Source: Herbiconiux sp. (lineage in GTDB: Bacteria > Actinomycetota > Actinomycetes > Actinomycetales > Microbacteriaceae). Taken from it: a stretch of DNA of 64,000 nt. The notes below the pieces were generated by a model. The model ran no database searches, had not been told where the DNA came from, and worked only from the letters and a program-made list of their open reading frames with translations. Location of the stretch: positions 1 through 64,000 of the forward strand of contig NZ_JAHFUW010000016.1 of the NCBI RefSeq assembly GCF_023264855.1. The letters run 5' to 3'. Shown here piece by piece: positions 23,738-32,411 of the stretch; positions within the stretch are counted from its first letter, which is position 1; each line of letters starts with the position of its first letter. The position numbers and the translations under genes are program-made.

Positions 23738-25135
23738 ATGCAAATAGCCGCTCGATTCCAAGGGATCGCCGCCGATCTCCGTGGTGACGCGGGCGAGAAG
23801 GATGCCGCGATGGCGGGGCTCGGTGACGAGGATCTGCTCGAGGTCATGGCCGCAATTGAGGCGGCCGGGCGGGCGCTCTCGGCCTGGCAGATTCGGGTTG
23901 CCGGGGAGGTCGGGGTGCGGTCCCGTAGCGAGCTCGGTGATGAGGGGTTGAGCCGATCGCAGAACTTCACCAGCCCGGTCAAGCTCGTCTCGACCGTCAC
24001 CGGCACGTCGGCGCGGGAGAGCAAGTCACGCCTCGAGATCGGGCGCAGACTTCGCGGCACCGTACTTTTGGGTGGCGGCGAAGGTCCGGCCCCGTTCCCG
24101 GCCGTAGCCCAGGCCCTCGACGAAGGCTCCCTCGGGGCTGAGACGGCATCGATCATCGCCAGCCGCTGCGCCGAACTCGCAGAGCGCGGATGCGCCCCCG
24201 ATGTCGTGGCCAGCGCCGAGCAGACCCTCGTCGACGAAACCATCACGAACCATCTCACTGCCGATCAGACCTCCAGGCTCACCACCCATCTTCGTGAGGT
24301 CATCGACCCCGATGGGGCCGAGCCTCGGGATGAGCGGCTCCAGCAGCAGCGCTCGCTCACCATCGGCCAGGCCAGTGACGGCATGATCCGCGGCCGGTTC
24401 GCGCTAACGCCCGAGCAGGGCAGTGTGTGGTTGGCGAGCATCCAAGCGATGCAGAGCCCCCGCATCGCAGGTTCACCCTCTAGTGGGCCGCGGTTCCTGA
24501 CCGAAGACGAATACGTGGCGCAGACCGCCACCGCTGACATCCATTCGCAGGTGCAGAAGAACGCCGACACGATCACCGAACTCATCGCCCGCGCCGCCGG
24601 CGCCCCCGATATGCCCCGCCTCAACGGCGCCACCACCACCCTCAACGTCCACATCACCCTCGACAACCTCGAAACAGGGCGCGGCGTCGGGTGGATCGAC
24701 GGCATCAACGAACCCGTCCCCGCCTCCACGATCGCGCAGTTGCGCTGCAGCTCCCCCACCGCCGTAACACTCTTCAACGACCGCGGCGCGGTGCTCTACC
24801 ACGGCAAAACAGAACGGCTCTTCACTCCGGCCCAGAACCGGGCGCTCGCAGCGCGAGACGGCGGATGCGTCTGGCCCGACTGCGACCGACCACCGTCGTT
24901 TTGCGAAACACACCACGCCAACGAATGGGTTTCCGCCGATCATCCACCGGGTCGTACCGATATCGACAACGGCGTGCTGCTCTGTCACTTCCATCACTCG
25001 CACCTGCACAAGTCATCCTGGAAACTCACCATGCAATCGGGGGTGCCGCACCTCATCCCACCTCGCTGGATCGACATCGAGCAGACACCGATCCCGACCA
25101 CCCGCCGACGCACCACCCACCGCCCAGCCGCCTGA
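23738..25135 (+). CDS. DUF222 / 13E12-family protein with C-terminal HNH nuclease domain
   Basis: The 465-residue protein has a helical DUF222 region (about 40-330; ALSAWQIRVAGEVGVRS, LDEGSLGAETASIIASRCAEL) and a C-terminal HNH domain (about 385-435). The latter has CVWPDCDRPPSFCETHHA, DIDNGVLLC and HFHHSHLH, giving a complete Cys4 zinc site and the catalytic histidines. Such genes are multicopy in Actinobacteria and known as the 13E12 repeat family in Mycobacterium tuberculosis; their function is not settled. Expression appears leaderless. The gene is followed by a large perfect inverted repeat and decayed sequence, which suggests an association with mobile or repeated DNA. Confidence 0.88.
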   Translation: MQIAARFQGIAADLRGDAGEKDAAMAGLGDEDLLEVMAAIEAAGRALSAWQIRVAGEVGVRSRSELGDEGLSRSQNFTSPVKLVSTVTGTSARESKSRLEIGRRLRGTVLLGGGEGPAPFPAVAQALDEGSLGAETASIIASRCAELAERGCAPDVVASAEQTLVDETITNHLTADQTSRLTTHLREVIDPDGAEPRDERLQQQRSLTIGQASDGMIRGRFALTPEQGSVWLASIQAMQSPRIAGSPSSGPRFLTEDEYVAQTATADIHSQVQKNADTITELIARAAGAPDMPRLNGATTTLNVHITLDNLETGRGVGWIDGINEPVPASTIAQLRCSSPTAVTLFNDRGAVLYHGKTERLFTPAQNRALAARDGGCVWPDCDRPPSFCETHHANEWVSADHPPGRTDIDNGVLLCHFHHSHLHKSSWKLTMQSGVPHLIPPRWIDIEQTPIPTTRRRTTHRPAA

Positions 25136-25176
25136 TCACGCGCGCTCGCCTTTGAGAACCGGGCACGGTCATCGTG

Positions 25177-25264
25177 GGCAAGCGCGAAGCGCGCGGCAGC
25201 AACCTGCCAAGCCAAGCCTCCGGACACCGAACCGTACGAGGCTGCCGCGCGCTTCGCGCTTGCC
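25177..25264. repeat. 24-bp perfect inverted repeat with 40-nt loop
   Basis: Positions 25177-25200 (GGCAAGCGCGAAGCGCGCGG and CAGC) are the exact reverse complement of 25241-25264. With one mismatch the arms extend outward to about 25171 and 25270. The structure lies 41 bp after the DUF222-HNH stop. It could be a strong terminator, a palindromic repeat element or the end of a mobile unit. No U tract follows. Confidence 0.8.
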
Positions 25265-25705
25265 GACGATGGTCATGGCTGGGTCGACAAAAGCCTGCTC
25301 GCATCTGGGTCAGTTGAGATTCGCCAGAGTTCGATGAGGTCGGCTACTAAGCACGCAACGTCGTCGAACGGAACCTCGCCGCCGTGACGCAACAGCGGGC
25401 CATCGCGACCCGCTGGGCCAAACTCGCCTCCGCCCAACGTTGAGGCGCCATTTTCCGAGCCATCACCGTCTGCTCCCGAGCACCAGGGGACTCGCCTTCG
25501 GCCACCTCGGATCGCAAAATACGCACGACCTCACTCCGAGGCAGCCGCCTGGGGAGACTTCGCGGAGAGTCAAGACGTGTGCCGTCGGTGACAAGCAGGG
25601 GGCGCGAGGCCGTCCCTACTGTGAACCAGAACCACAGCTCCCGCAGCTGAGCAGTGCCGATGCGCGACACCGAGGTCGCGCACGGAATCCCGAGAGGTAA
25701 CGCAC
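25265..25705. other. Gene-poor decayed stretch
   Basis: Between the inverted repeat and the ABC transporter gene no intact gene is visible. The GC content and codon-phase pattern are weaker than in neighbouring genes. It holds a short transposase-like fragment (25351-25443) and, near its end, the ribosome site GAGAGG before ATG 25706. It is probably the scar of an old insertion. Confidence 0.5.
25351..25443 (+). pseudogene. Transposase C-terminal remnant (IS5-like)
   Basis: Thirty codons ending in TGA read ARNVVERNLAAVTQQRAI then ATRWAKLASAQR. This resembles the C-terminal E-motif region of IS5-family DDE transposases (NVVER...QWR.LATRYDK). The preceding codon is a stop and no other transposase part is recognisable. 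The call rests on a short motif only. Confidence 0.4.
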
Positions 25706-26914
25706 ATGCGAAACATGAAGCGCACTATCGTCTTCGCGGCGATCACCGCGAGCAGCGCCCTGGTGCTGGCCGGATGCTCCGGCAGCAACGCCGACGAATC
25801 CACCGCGACCGGCGACCCCATCGTCGTCGCCTCGGTCAACGCGCTGAGCGGCGCCGCGACCTTCCCCGAGGCCTCCGCCGCGGCGCAGGCCGTGTTCGAC
25901 GAGTTCAACGCGGCGGGCGGCCTGGACGGCCGGCCGATCGAGTACACCGCCCTCGACGACAAGGGCGACCCCTCGGCAGCGTCCTCCGCCGCTCGCGACG
26001 CGGTCGAGAGCACCAACGCCGTCGCCCTCGTGGGCTCGGCCAGCCTGCTCGACTGCGAGGTCAACGCCGACTACTACGAGCAGAGCGGCATCGTCTCGGT
26101 GCAGGGCACCGGCGTCGACCCGTTCTGCTTCAGCACCCCGAACATCTCGCCCACGAACGCGGGCCCCTACCTCGACACGCAGCTGACCCTGAGCTACGGA
26201 TCGGAGACGCTCGGCCTCAAGAAGATCTGCGGCCTGCTCGAGATCGCCGGCTCCACCCGGGCGGCCTACCAGGAGGCCTTCGACAACTGGACCGCGGCCA
26301 CCGGCAAGGACTTCGCGATGCTCGACGACACCGTGCCGTACGGCGGATCCGACTACACGCCCTACGTGATCAAGGCCAAGGAGGCCGGCTGCGACGCCAT
26401 CTACAGCAACGGCGTCGAGCCGGATGCCGCGGGCGTGCTGAAGGCGGCCGAGGCGCAGGGCATGACCGACATGACCTTCCTCTTCCTCACCTCGGCCTAC
26501 TCGGCGCAGTTCGCCGAGGCGGCGAGCTTCGTGGGCAAGGGCGTGTACGTTCCGGCCGAGTTCGCTCCGTACACCGACGAGTCGAACGAGGCGAACAGCG
26601 ACTGGCGGGCGCTGATGGAGAAGCACGACGTACCGCTGACCTCGTTCGCGCAGGGCGGCTACCTCGCGGCGAACAACTTCATCGAGATGCTCAAGAGCAT
26701 GGACGGCGACATCACCCGCGAGACCGTCACGGCGGCGTTCAAGGCCCAGACCGAAGGCTACGAGACCCCGATGGCGGGTACCCCGTGGCTGTTCGGTCCC
26801 GATGACGCGCACTCCTCCAACACGGCCGGCTGGCCCATCGTGATCGAGCCCGGAGCGACCACCTGGTCGAACGCGGCCGACACCTGGGTGACCGCCGAGT
26901 CGTTCGCGAAGTAA
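25706..26914 (+). CDS. livK: Branched-chain amino acid-type ABC transporter substrate-binding lipoprotein
   Basis: A 402-residue lipoprotein with the lipobox LVLAGC (Cys24) and a periplasmic-binding type I fold (PIVVASVNALSGAATFPEAS, FNAAGGLDGRPIEYTALDDKGDPS). It should deliver a ligand to the LivH/LivM permease encoded downstream. The family binds amino acids but in soil Actinobacteria often aromatic acids and amides, so an aromatic substrate is possible here. GAGAGG lies before ATG 25706. The permease gene begins 15 bp after its stop, giving the canonical order binding protein, permease, permease-ATPase, ATPase. Confidence 0.88.
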   Translation: MRNMKRTIVFAAITASSALVLAGCSGSNADESTATGDPIVVASVNALSGAATFPEASAAAQAVFDEFNAAGGLDGRPIEYTALDDKGDPSAASSAARDAVESTNAVALVGSASLLDCEVNADYYEQSGIVSVQGTGVDPFCFSTPNISPTNAGPYLDTQLTLSYGSETLGLKKICGLLEIAGSTRAAYQEAFDNWTAATGKDFAMLDDTVPYGGSDYTPYVIKAKEAGCDAIYSNGVEPDAAGVLKAAEAQGMTDMTFLFLTSAYSAQFAEAASFVGKGVYVPAEFAPYTDESNEANSDWRALMEKHDVPLTSFAQGGYLAANNFIEMLKSMDGDITRETVTAAFKAQTEGYETPMAGTPWLFGPDDAHSSNTAGWPIVIEPGATTWSNAADTWVTAESFAK

Positions 26915-26928
26915 GGCGTCGAGCTCAG

Positions 26929-27786
26929 ATGCTTCAGGGAGCACTGGCGGGGCTGGCGGCGGGCGGCGTGTATGCCGTGATCGCCGTCTGCCTCACCCTC
27001 ATGGCGCAGTTGGTGAAGGTCATCAACTTCTCGCAAGCCGCGATCGGCATGTTCGGCGCGTTCATCGCCGTGATGTTCGCCGAAGCGGATGTCCCGCAGG
27101 GGCTCGCCGTCTTCCTCGGCATCCTCTGCGGGGTGGTGCTCTCGGGGCTGATCGGCTGGATCATCGCCACCTGGCTGCCCGAGGCATCCATCAGCGCCCG
27201 CTCGGCGGTGACGGTGGCCTCGCTGCTGCTGCTGATCTCGATGTCGTACATCCTGTTCGGCACCAAGCCGAAGACCTTCCGGGCGATCTTCCCGGGCCCC
27301 GCCTTCGAGGTCGGCGGGGTGGTCGTCAGCCAGGTGACCGTCGTGATGGTGGCGCTGGCCATCGTGGTGGCGATCGCCGCGAAGGTGGTGCTCTCCAAGA
27401 CCGGAGTCGGCACGACCCTCCGGGCGATCGCCGACCGGCCGGTGGCCGCCGAGCTGATGGGCGTTCCGGTGAAGCCGTTCGCCATCGGCGTCTGGCTGGT
27501 CACCGGCCTGATCGTGGCGGTGGCCATCGCCATCGTCGCCCCCACCCAGACCAGCGACGCGGCCTCGCTCTCGCTGCTGGTCATCCCGGCCTCGGCCGCG
27601 GCCCTGGTCGGCGGCTTCCGCCGGCTCGACCTCGCCGTGATCGGCGGTCTCGGGCTCGGGATGCTGCAGGGGGCCACCGCCCAGTTCCCCGAGCTGTCGC
27701 TCGTGCGCGACTGGATCCCGCTCGTGCTCATCGTCGTCTTCCTTCTCTGGAACCAGCGCAAGGAGGTGTGGGATGCCGCTCGTTGA
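26929..27786 (+). CDS. livH: Branched-chain amino acid-type ABC permease, LivH
   Basis: This 285-residue inner-membrane protein has about eight transmembrane helices and the LivH features LAAGGVYAVIAVCLTLM at the N terminus, VINFSQAAIGMFGAF, and the coupling-helix region TTLRAIADRPVAAELMGV. It pairs with the LivM half encoded next, and its stop lies 14 bp inside that gene. No strong ribosome site precedes ATG 26929, so translation probably depends on coupling to the binding-protein gene. Confidence 0.88.
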   Translation: MLQGALAGLAAGGVYAVIAVCLTLMAQLVKVINFSQAAIGMFGAFIAVMFAEADVPQGLAVFLGILCGVVLSGLIGWIIATWLPEASISARSAVTVASLLLLISMSYILFGTKPKTFRAIFPGPAFEVGGVVVSQVTVVMVALAIVVAIAAKVVLSKTGVGTTLRAIADRPVAAELMGVPVKPFAIGVWLVTGLIVAVAIAIVAPTQTSDAASLSLLVIPASAAALVGGFRRLDLAVIGGLGLGMLQGATAQFPELSLVRDWIPLVLIVVFLLWNQRKEVWDAAR

Positions 27787-29530
27787 CACGCTCTTCCGCT
27801 CCCGCCGGATCTCGCCCCTCGTCTTCGGCGTCGTCGCCGTGCTGGTGGCGTTCGCGCTCAGCGCGCTGTTGCCGACCTACCTCGTGTATCTCGCGATCAC
27901 CGCCATCGTGGCGACGATCGCGCTGCTCGGCCTCGGCATCGTCACCGGCACCGCGGGCATGATCGCGCTCTGCCAGCTCACCTTCGCCGCCGTCGGCGCC
28001 TGGATCGTCTCGCTCTTCACCGTGCTCGACGTGCCGGGAGGCTACATCCTGTGGCTCGTCGCGGGCGGGGTCGTGGCCGGTCTCGCCGGTGTGGTGATCG
28101 GTCTGCCGGCGCTGCGGCTGCGGGGCGTGAACCTCGCCGTGGTGACGCTCGGCTTCGCGGCGGCGGCGGATGCGACCCTTCTGAAGACCCAGTTCCCCGG
28201 CGCTCCGCAGGGCACGAAGGTGCCGCGACCCGAGGGCTTTCTCGATGACCGCGGGTTCTTCTTCTTCTGCGCGATCGTGCTCGTGGTGATCGCGGTGGCG
28301 GTGCACTACCTGCAGCGCAGCCGGTTCGGCAGCGGATGGCGCTCGGTCGCGTTCTCCGAGCGCGGCACCGCCTCGGCGGGCACCAGCGTGCGGCTCGCCA
28401 AGCTCTCGGCCTTCGCCGTGAGCGCCGCGATCGCGGGCATCGCGGGCGGCCTGATCGCGGGCCAGGTGGGCACCGCGTACCCGGCCGGATTCAGCACCAT
28501 CCAGTCGCTCGCGCTCTACGTGCTGGCGATCGTCTCGGGCGCGTACCTGATCGAGATGGCGGTATTCGGCGGCATCCTCTGGGTGCTCATCCCGGAGCTG
28601 CTGAAGCGCTTCGGGATCCCTCAGGACTGGGGCTTCGTGGTGTTCGGCGCGCTCGGCATCCAGGCGCTCACCACCAACTCGAACCTGGGTCAGGATCTGC
28701 GCAACGCCCTCACGAAGCGGCGGCACCGGCGCGGTGCGGGCACCTCGACCGGGCTCGTGCCGCTGAGCGACGAGGCGTTCGAGGCGAGCCTCCAGGCGTC
28801 GGGGTCCGGCTCGGGGTCGGGCAAGCCGCTGCTGACGGTCACCGGCCTCTCGGTGTCGTTCGGGCAGGTGAAGGCGCTGCAGAACGTCGATCTCACGGTC
28901 GACGAGGGCGCGATCGTCGGACTGATCGGCCCGAACGGCGCCGGCAAGTCGACGTTCGTGGATGCGGTCGCCGGCTTCCTGCCCCAGCACGAGGGAACCG
29001 TGCGGCTGGGCGGCGATGCGCTCGACGGGCTGCCCCCACACAAGCGGGCGCGTCTCGGCCTTCGCCGCACCTTCCAGCAGGACCGCGTGCCGCCGAGCCT
29101 CACCGTGGGCGACTACGTGGCGTTCATCGCGCGCGGCGAGGCCGAGCCGGTGGCGATCGCCGAGGTGCTGGCGTTCATCGGCTGCCCGCCGGCCTCGACC
29201 CGCATCGTGAACGTCGACGTGGGCACGCGCAGGCTCGTGGAGGTGGCGGCGAACCTCGCCGCGAAGCCCCGGCTGCTCGTGCTCGACGAGCCCGCTGCGG
29301 GTCTCTCGCACGAGGAGCACGTGGCGTTCGGTCAGCGGCTGCGGATGATCCCGGCGCGCTACGGCACGAGCATCCTGATCATCGAGCACGACCTCGATCT
29401 GGTGCGCAGCGTCTGCTCGAGCATCACGGTGCTGAACTTCGGCGCGGTGCTCGCGAGCGGCTCGCAGGAGACGGTGATGAACGACCCCGAGGTACTGAAG
29501 GCCTACATGGGCGAGACGGAGATGCTGTGA
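27773..29530 (+). CDS. Fused LivM permease and LivG ATPase
   Basis: The 585-residue protein joins an N-terminal LivM-type permease (about 1-310, eight or nine helices, LGLGIVTGTAGMIALCQLTF) to a LivG-type ATPase (about 350-585) through a Ser/Gly linker. The ATPase has Walker A GLIGPNGAGKST (384-395), Walker B LLVLDEPAAGL and a switch histidine in IIEHDLDLV. Its signature loop reads VDVGTRRLVEV instead of LSGGQ, so one composite ATP site may be weak. Fusion fixes permease-ATPase stoichiometry. It overlaps livH by 14 bp and livF by 4 bp. Confidence 0.88.
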   Translation: MPLVDTLFRSRRISPLVFGVVAVLVAFALSALLPTYLVYLAITAIVATIALLGLGIVTGTAGMIALCQLTFAAVGAWIVSLFTVLDVPGGYILWLVAGGVVAGLAGVVIGLPALRLRGVNLAVVTLGFAAAADATLLKTQFPGAPQGTKVPRPEGFLDDRGFFFFCAIVLVVIAVAVHYLQRSRFGSGWRSVAFSERGTASAGTSVRLAKLSAFAVSAAIAGIAGGLIAGQVGTAYPAGFSTIQSLALYVLAIVSGAYLIEMAVFGGILWVLIPELLKRFGIPQDWGFVVFGALGIQALTTNSNLGQDLRNALTKRRHRRGAGTSTGLVPLSDEAFEASLQASGSGSGSGKPLLTVTGLSVSFGQVKALQNVDLTVDEGAIVGLIGPNGAGKSTFVDAVAGFLPQHEGTVRLGGDALDGLPPHKRARLGLRRTFQQDRVPPSLTVGDYVAFIARGEAEPVAIAEVLAFIGCPPASTRIVNVDVGTRRLVEVAANLAAKPRLLVLDEPAAGLSHEEHVAFGQRLRMIPARYGTSILIIEHDLDLVRSVCSSITVLNFGAVLASGSQETVMNDPEVLKAYMGETEML

Positions 29531-30255
29531 ACACGCACGCAGACGTGACCGCCGGGGCCGGAGCATCCGGAACCCTGGTGCTCGACGACCTCACGGTGAG
29601 CCGCGGCATCGGCCCCGTCATCTCGCATGTCTCGCTCGCGGTGGTGCCCGGCTCCATCACCGCGGTGGTGGGCCCGAACGGCGCCGGCAAGACGAGCCTG
29701 CTCGAGTCGATCTCGGGGGTGATCCAGGCGGGCTCCGGATCGGCCGTCTTCGACGGCGTCGACATCACCAAGCTCTCCCGGCGCCGCCGCGCGAAGCTCG
29801 GCATCGTGCACGTCGAGCAGGGGCGAGCGATCTTCCCCTCGCTCACCGTGCGCGAGAACCTGCAGCTGGCCTCGCGCGACGCATCCGTCGTTCAGAGCAC
29901 CCTGGAGTACTTCCCCGAGCTCGAGAAGCGCCTCGACTCGGCGACCGCGCTGCTCTCCGGTGGCGAGCAGCAGATGGTGGTGCTCGCCCGGGCGTTCGCC
30001 GCGCGCCCGAAGGTGCTGCTGATCGACGAGATGTCGCTCGGCCTCGCGCCCGTGGTGTTCCTCCGGCTGCTGCCGATCGTGCAGCAGTTCGCGGCCACCG
30101 GTGTGGGTGTGCTGCTGGTGGAGCAGTTCGCGCAGCTCGCGCTCGGCATCTCGACGGATGCCCTGGTCATCACGAGCGGCCGCGTCAGCTACGCGGGCCC
30201 CGCCTCCCGCCTGCTGGACGAGCCCGACACGCTCCGCAAGGCGTACCTGGGGTAG
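29527..30255 (+). CDS. livF: Branched-chain amino acid-type ABC ATPase, LivF
   Basis: A 242-residue ATP-binding subunit with Walker A VVGPNGAGKTSL, the canonical signature LLSGGEQQMVVLARA, Walker B VLLIDEMSLGLAP and a C-terminal VITSGRVSYAGPAS. In contrast to the fused LivG half, its signature motif is intact. The GTG start at 29527 overlaps the preceding stop (GTGA). It is the last gene of the transporter operon; an epoxide hydrolase gene with its own promoter follows 19 bp later. Confidence 0.9.
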   Translation: MNTHADVTAGAGASGTLVLDDLTVSRGIGPVISHVSLAVVPGSITAVVGPNGAGKTSLLESISGVIQAGSGSAVFDGVDITKLSRRRRAKLGIVHVEQGRAIFPSLTVRENLQLASRDASVVQSTLEYFPELEKRLDSATALLSGGEQQMVVLARAFAARPKVLLIDEMSLGLAPVVFLRLLPIVQQFAATGVGVLLVEQFAQLALGISTDALVITSGRVSYAGPASRLLDEPDTLRKAYLG

Positions 30256-30262
30256 CGGGGGT

Positions 30263-30268
30263 TAGGTT
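30263..30268 (+). promoter_or_regulatory. -10 box of a leaderless promoter
   Basis: TAGGTT ends 6 nt before ATG 30275. No ribosome site lies in between, which suggests the epoxide hydrolase message starts at its initiation codon. Confidence 0.45.
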
Positions 30269-30274
30269 GAGGGC

Positions 30275-31363
30275 ATGTCCACAGATGCCCCCGCCGCCGT
30301 GTCTCCCGAAGCGCTCGACGATCTCCGGCAGCGTCTGGAACGGTACCGCCCGGCCCCGGTGGCAGCTGCTCCGGGATGGTCGAGGGGCGTTCCGCCGGAG
30401 TACCTGGCCGAGCTCGTCGAGTACTGGTGCACCGAGTACGACTGGCGGGCGCATGAAGAGCGCATCCGCAGCTACCCCTGGGTCGTCGCCGGCCGGGAGC
30501 GGCCGCTGCGGGCCATCCATCAGCGGGTGGGTCCGGATGCCCCGACCGTGGTGCTGCTGCACGGCTGGCCCGACTCGATCCTGCGTTTCGAGCGGATCCT
30601 GCCGCAGCTGCAGGACGTGAACCTGGTGGTGCCCGCGCTGCCGGGCTTCCCGTTCGCCCATCCGGTGCCCGAGCGCGGCCTCGGGTCGGAGGCGATGGCC
30701 TCGGTCGTCGGAGAGGCGCTGGCCGACCTGGGGTACGACCGGTACATCCTGTCGGCCGGTGACATCGGCTGCGACGTGGCCGAGGCGCTCGCCGCCGAAC
30801 GGCGCGACGAGGTGGCCGCCCTGCACCTGACCGATGTGTCGCAGCTGCACTATCTGCAGAATCCGCCCACCGATCTCGACCCGGCCGAGCAGGCCTACGT
30901 GCAGCACGGTGCGCGCTGGCAGGCGGCCGAGGGCGGCTACATGCACGAGCAGTCCACCAAGCTGCAGACCCTCGCCGCCTCTCTCGGCGACTCGCCCGCG
31001 GGGCTGGCGGCCTGGATCCTGGAGAAGCTGCACGGCTGGACCGACTGCGACGGCGACGTGGAGTCGATCTTCCCGAAGGACGACCTGCTGACCTGGATCT
31101 CGTCGTACTGGTTCGAGAACTGCATCGGCACGTCGTTCTCGCCCTATGCCGAAGGCTCGGCGATGGCCTGGGAGCCGATCACCGCCCCGACGGCGTTCAC
31201 GGTCTTCCCGAAAGACCTGGTGAACGCCCCGCGTGCGTTCGCCGAGCGCTTCTTCGCGGTGCAGCACTGGCAGGAGTTCGAACGGGGAGGTCACTTTGCG
31301 GCCTTCGAACGCCCGGGCGACTACCTCACCGGGGTGCGCGCAGCCATCGGTCTCGCGGGCTGA
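30275..31363 (+). CDS. Epoxide hydrolase family protein (EHN plus alpha/beta hydrolase)
   Basis: The 362-residue protein has an N-terminal epoxide hydrolase cap (about 10-85, including GVPPEYLAELVEYW) and an alpha/beta hydrolase fold. It shows the oxyanion motif HGWPDS (96-101), the nucleophile Asp163 in SAGDIG and the C-terminal catalytic His in GGHFAAFE. Microsomal-type epoxide hydrolases use this Asp and His to add water to epoxides. The substrate may be an aromatic or terpenoid epoxide; context does not decide. It is followed tail-to-tail by a zinc dehydrogenase. Confidence 0.86.
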   Translation: MSTDAPAAVSPEALDDLRQRLERYRPAPVAAAPGWSRGVPPEYLAELVEYWCTEYDWRAHEERIRSYPWVVAGRERPLRAIHQRVGPDAPTVVLLHGWPDSILRFERILPQLQDVNLVVPALPGFPFAHPVPERGLGSEAMASVVGEALADLGYDRYILSAGDIGCDVAEALAAERRDEVAALHLTDVSQLHYLQNPPTDLDPAEQAYVQHGARWQAAEGGYMHEQSTKLQTLAASLGDSPAGLAAWILEKLHGWTDCDGDVESIFPKDDLLTWISSYWFENCIGTSFSPYAEGSAMAWEPITAPTAFTVFPKDLVNAPRAFAERFFAVQHWQEFERGGHFAAFERPGDYLTGVRAAIGLAG

Positions 31364-31367
31364 GGCA

Positions 31368-32384
31368 TCACGCCGACTGCGGGTCGACCAGCATTTTCGG
31401 GCCGGGGCCCGCGTCGGCTGGGCGCTCGCCGGACAGCACGGCACCGACCGCCGACAGGCCGACCGTCGCACCGATGAGCGGGCGCGGGTCGATGGCGCCG
31501 GCGGCGAAGAGGTCGATCGCGGCGCTCATACTCGGGGAACCGCTCAGCACGCCCACGGCCGTGACGTCCTTCAGGGTCAGGTTCCGGGTGTCGACGAGGC
31601 TCGGCGTGCTCGCGAGCCCGATGTAGACCACCCGGCCGGCGGGCTCCACGAGCTCGAGCGCCTTCGCCGGGAGCGCGGGGCCGTTCGAGGCGTCGATGAC
31701 CGCGCCGAACGGCAGATCCGGCAGCTCGTCGGCGGTCCAGACCCCGTCGAAACCGAGCGTGCGGGCGAACTCGAGGGATCGCTCCGAGCGGCCCATCAGG
31801 TGCACCTCGGCTCCCTGCGCCCGGGCGAACATCGCCGCGAGCAGGCCGATGGTGCCGGCGCCGAGCACGAGGGTGCGATCGCCCTCGGTGAGTGCCGCGC
31901 CCCAGACCGCGCGCAGGGCGTTGCCGCCGGGCTCGACGAGAGCGCCCAGGTCGGGGTCGAGCTCGTCGGGAAGCGGATGGATGGCCCGCGCGGGCATCGC
32001 GAGCTGCTCGGCGAGGGCACCCGGGAAGCCTCCGCGCACGCCCACCTCGAAGCGGAACTCGCACACGTGCTGGTGGCCGCCCAGGCAGCGGCGGCAGGTT
32101 CCGCAGCCGAGCATGGTGTCGCCGGTCACGCGGCGCCCGAGCAGCGCAGCATCCGCCCCCTCGCCGACGGCGGTGACCGTGCCGCTCCACTCGTGGCCGA
32201 GGCGCAGCGGATACTCCGCCAGCCCGTTGTGCAGGAACGGCATCTGCCCGCTGTAGAACGCGGCGTCGGTGCCGCAGACGCCCACCCGTTCGACGTCGAT
32301 CACGACGTTCCCGGCCGTCGCGGCCGGTGCCTCCACATCCTGCACGGCGCCCTCGCCGGGCCCGGTGATCACGTACGCCCTCAT
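31368..32384 (-). CDS. Zinc-dependent medium-chain alcohol dehydrogenase
   Basis: A protein of about 338 residues of the MDR superfamily. It has the catalytic zinc region VCGTDAAFYSG and LGHEWSGTV, the four structural-zinc cysteines in CGTCRRCLGGHQHVCEF and the NAD fold GAGTIGLLAAMFAR. It should oxidise a secondary alcohol or polyol with NAD(P). The start ATG 32384 is preferred over 32393 because TACGAT ends 7 nt before it, giving a leaderless message, and MRAYVITG is the usual MDR beginning. Substrate unknown. Confidence 0.85.
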   Translation of the reverse strand: MRAYVITGPGEGAVQDVEAPAATAGNVVIDVERVGVCGTDAAFYSGQMPFLHNGLAEYPLRLGHEWSGTVTAVGEGADAALLGRRVTGDTMLGCGTCRRCLGGHQHVCEFRFEVGVRGGFPGALAEQLAMPARAIHPLPDELDPDLGALVEPGGNALRAVWGAALTEGDRTLVLGAGTIGLLAAMFARAQGAEVHLMGRSERSLEFARTLGFDGVWTADELPDLPFGAVIDASNGPALPAKALELVEPAGRVVYIGLASTPSLVDTRNLTLKDVTAVGVLSGSPSMSAAIDLFAAGAIDPRPLIGATVGLSAVGAVLSGERPADAGPGPKMLVDPQSA

Positions 32385-32391
32385 GCTCCAC

Positions 32392-32397
32392 ATCGTA
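32392..32397 (-). promoter_or_regulatory. -10 box of a leaderless promoter
   Basis: TACGAT on the minus strand ends 7 nt before ATG 32384 and decides the start of the dehydrogenase. Confidence 0.4.
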
Positions 32398-32411
32398 GGG
32401 GCGGATGCCGG

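Noticed and set aside
25177-25264. CRISPR-like or tRNA-like structure
   Set aside because: There is only one pair of inverted arms, no direct repeat array, and no cloverleaf or anticodon arm. It is a long hairpin only.
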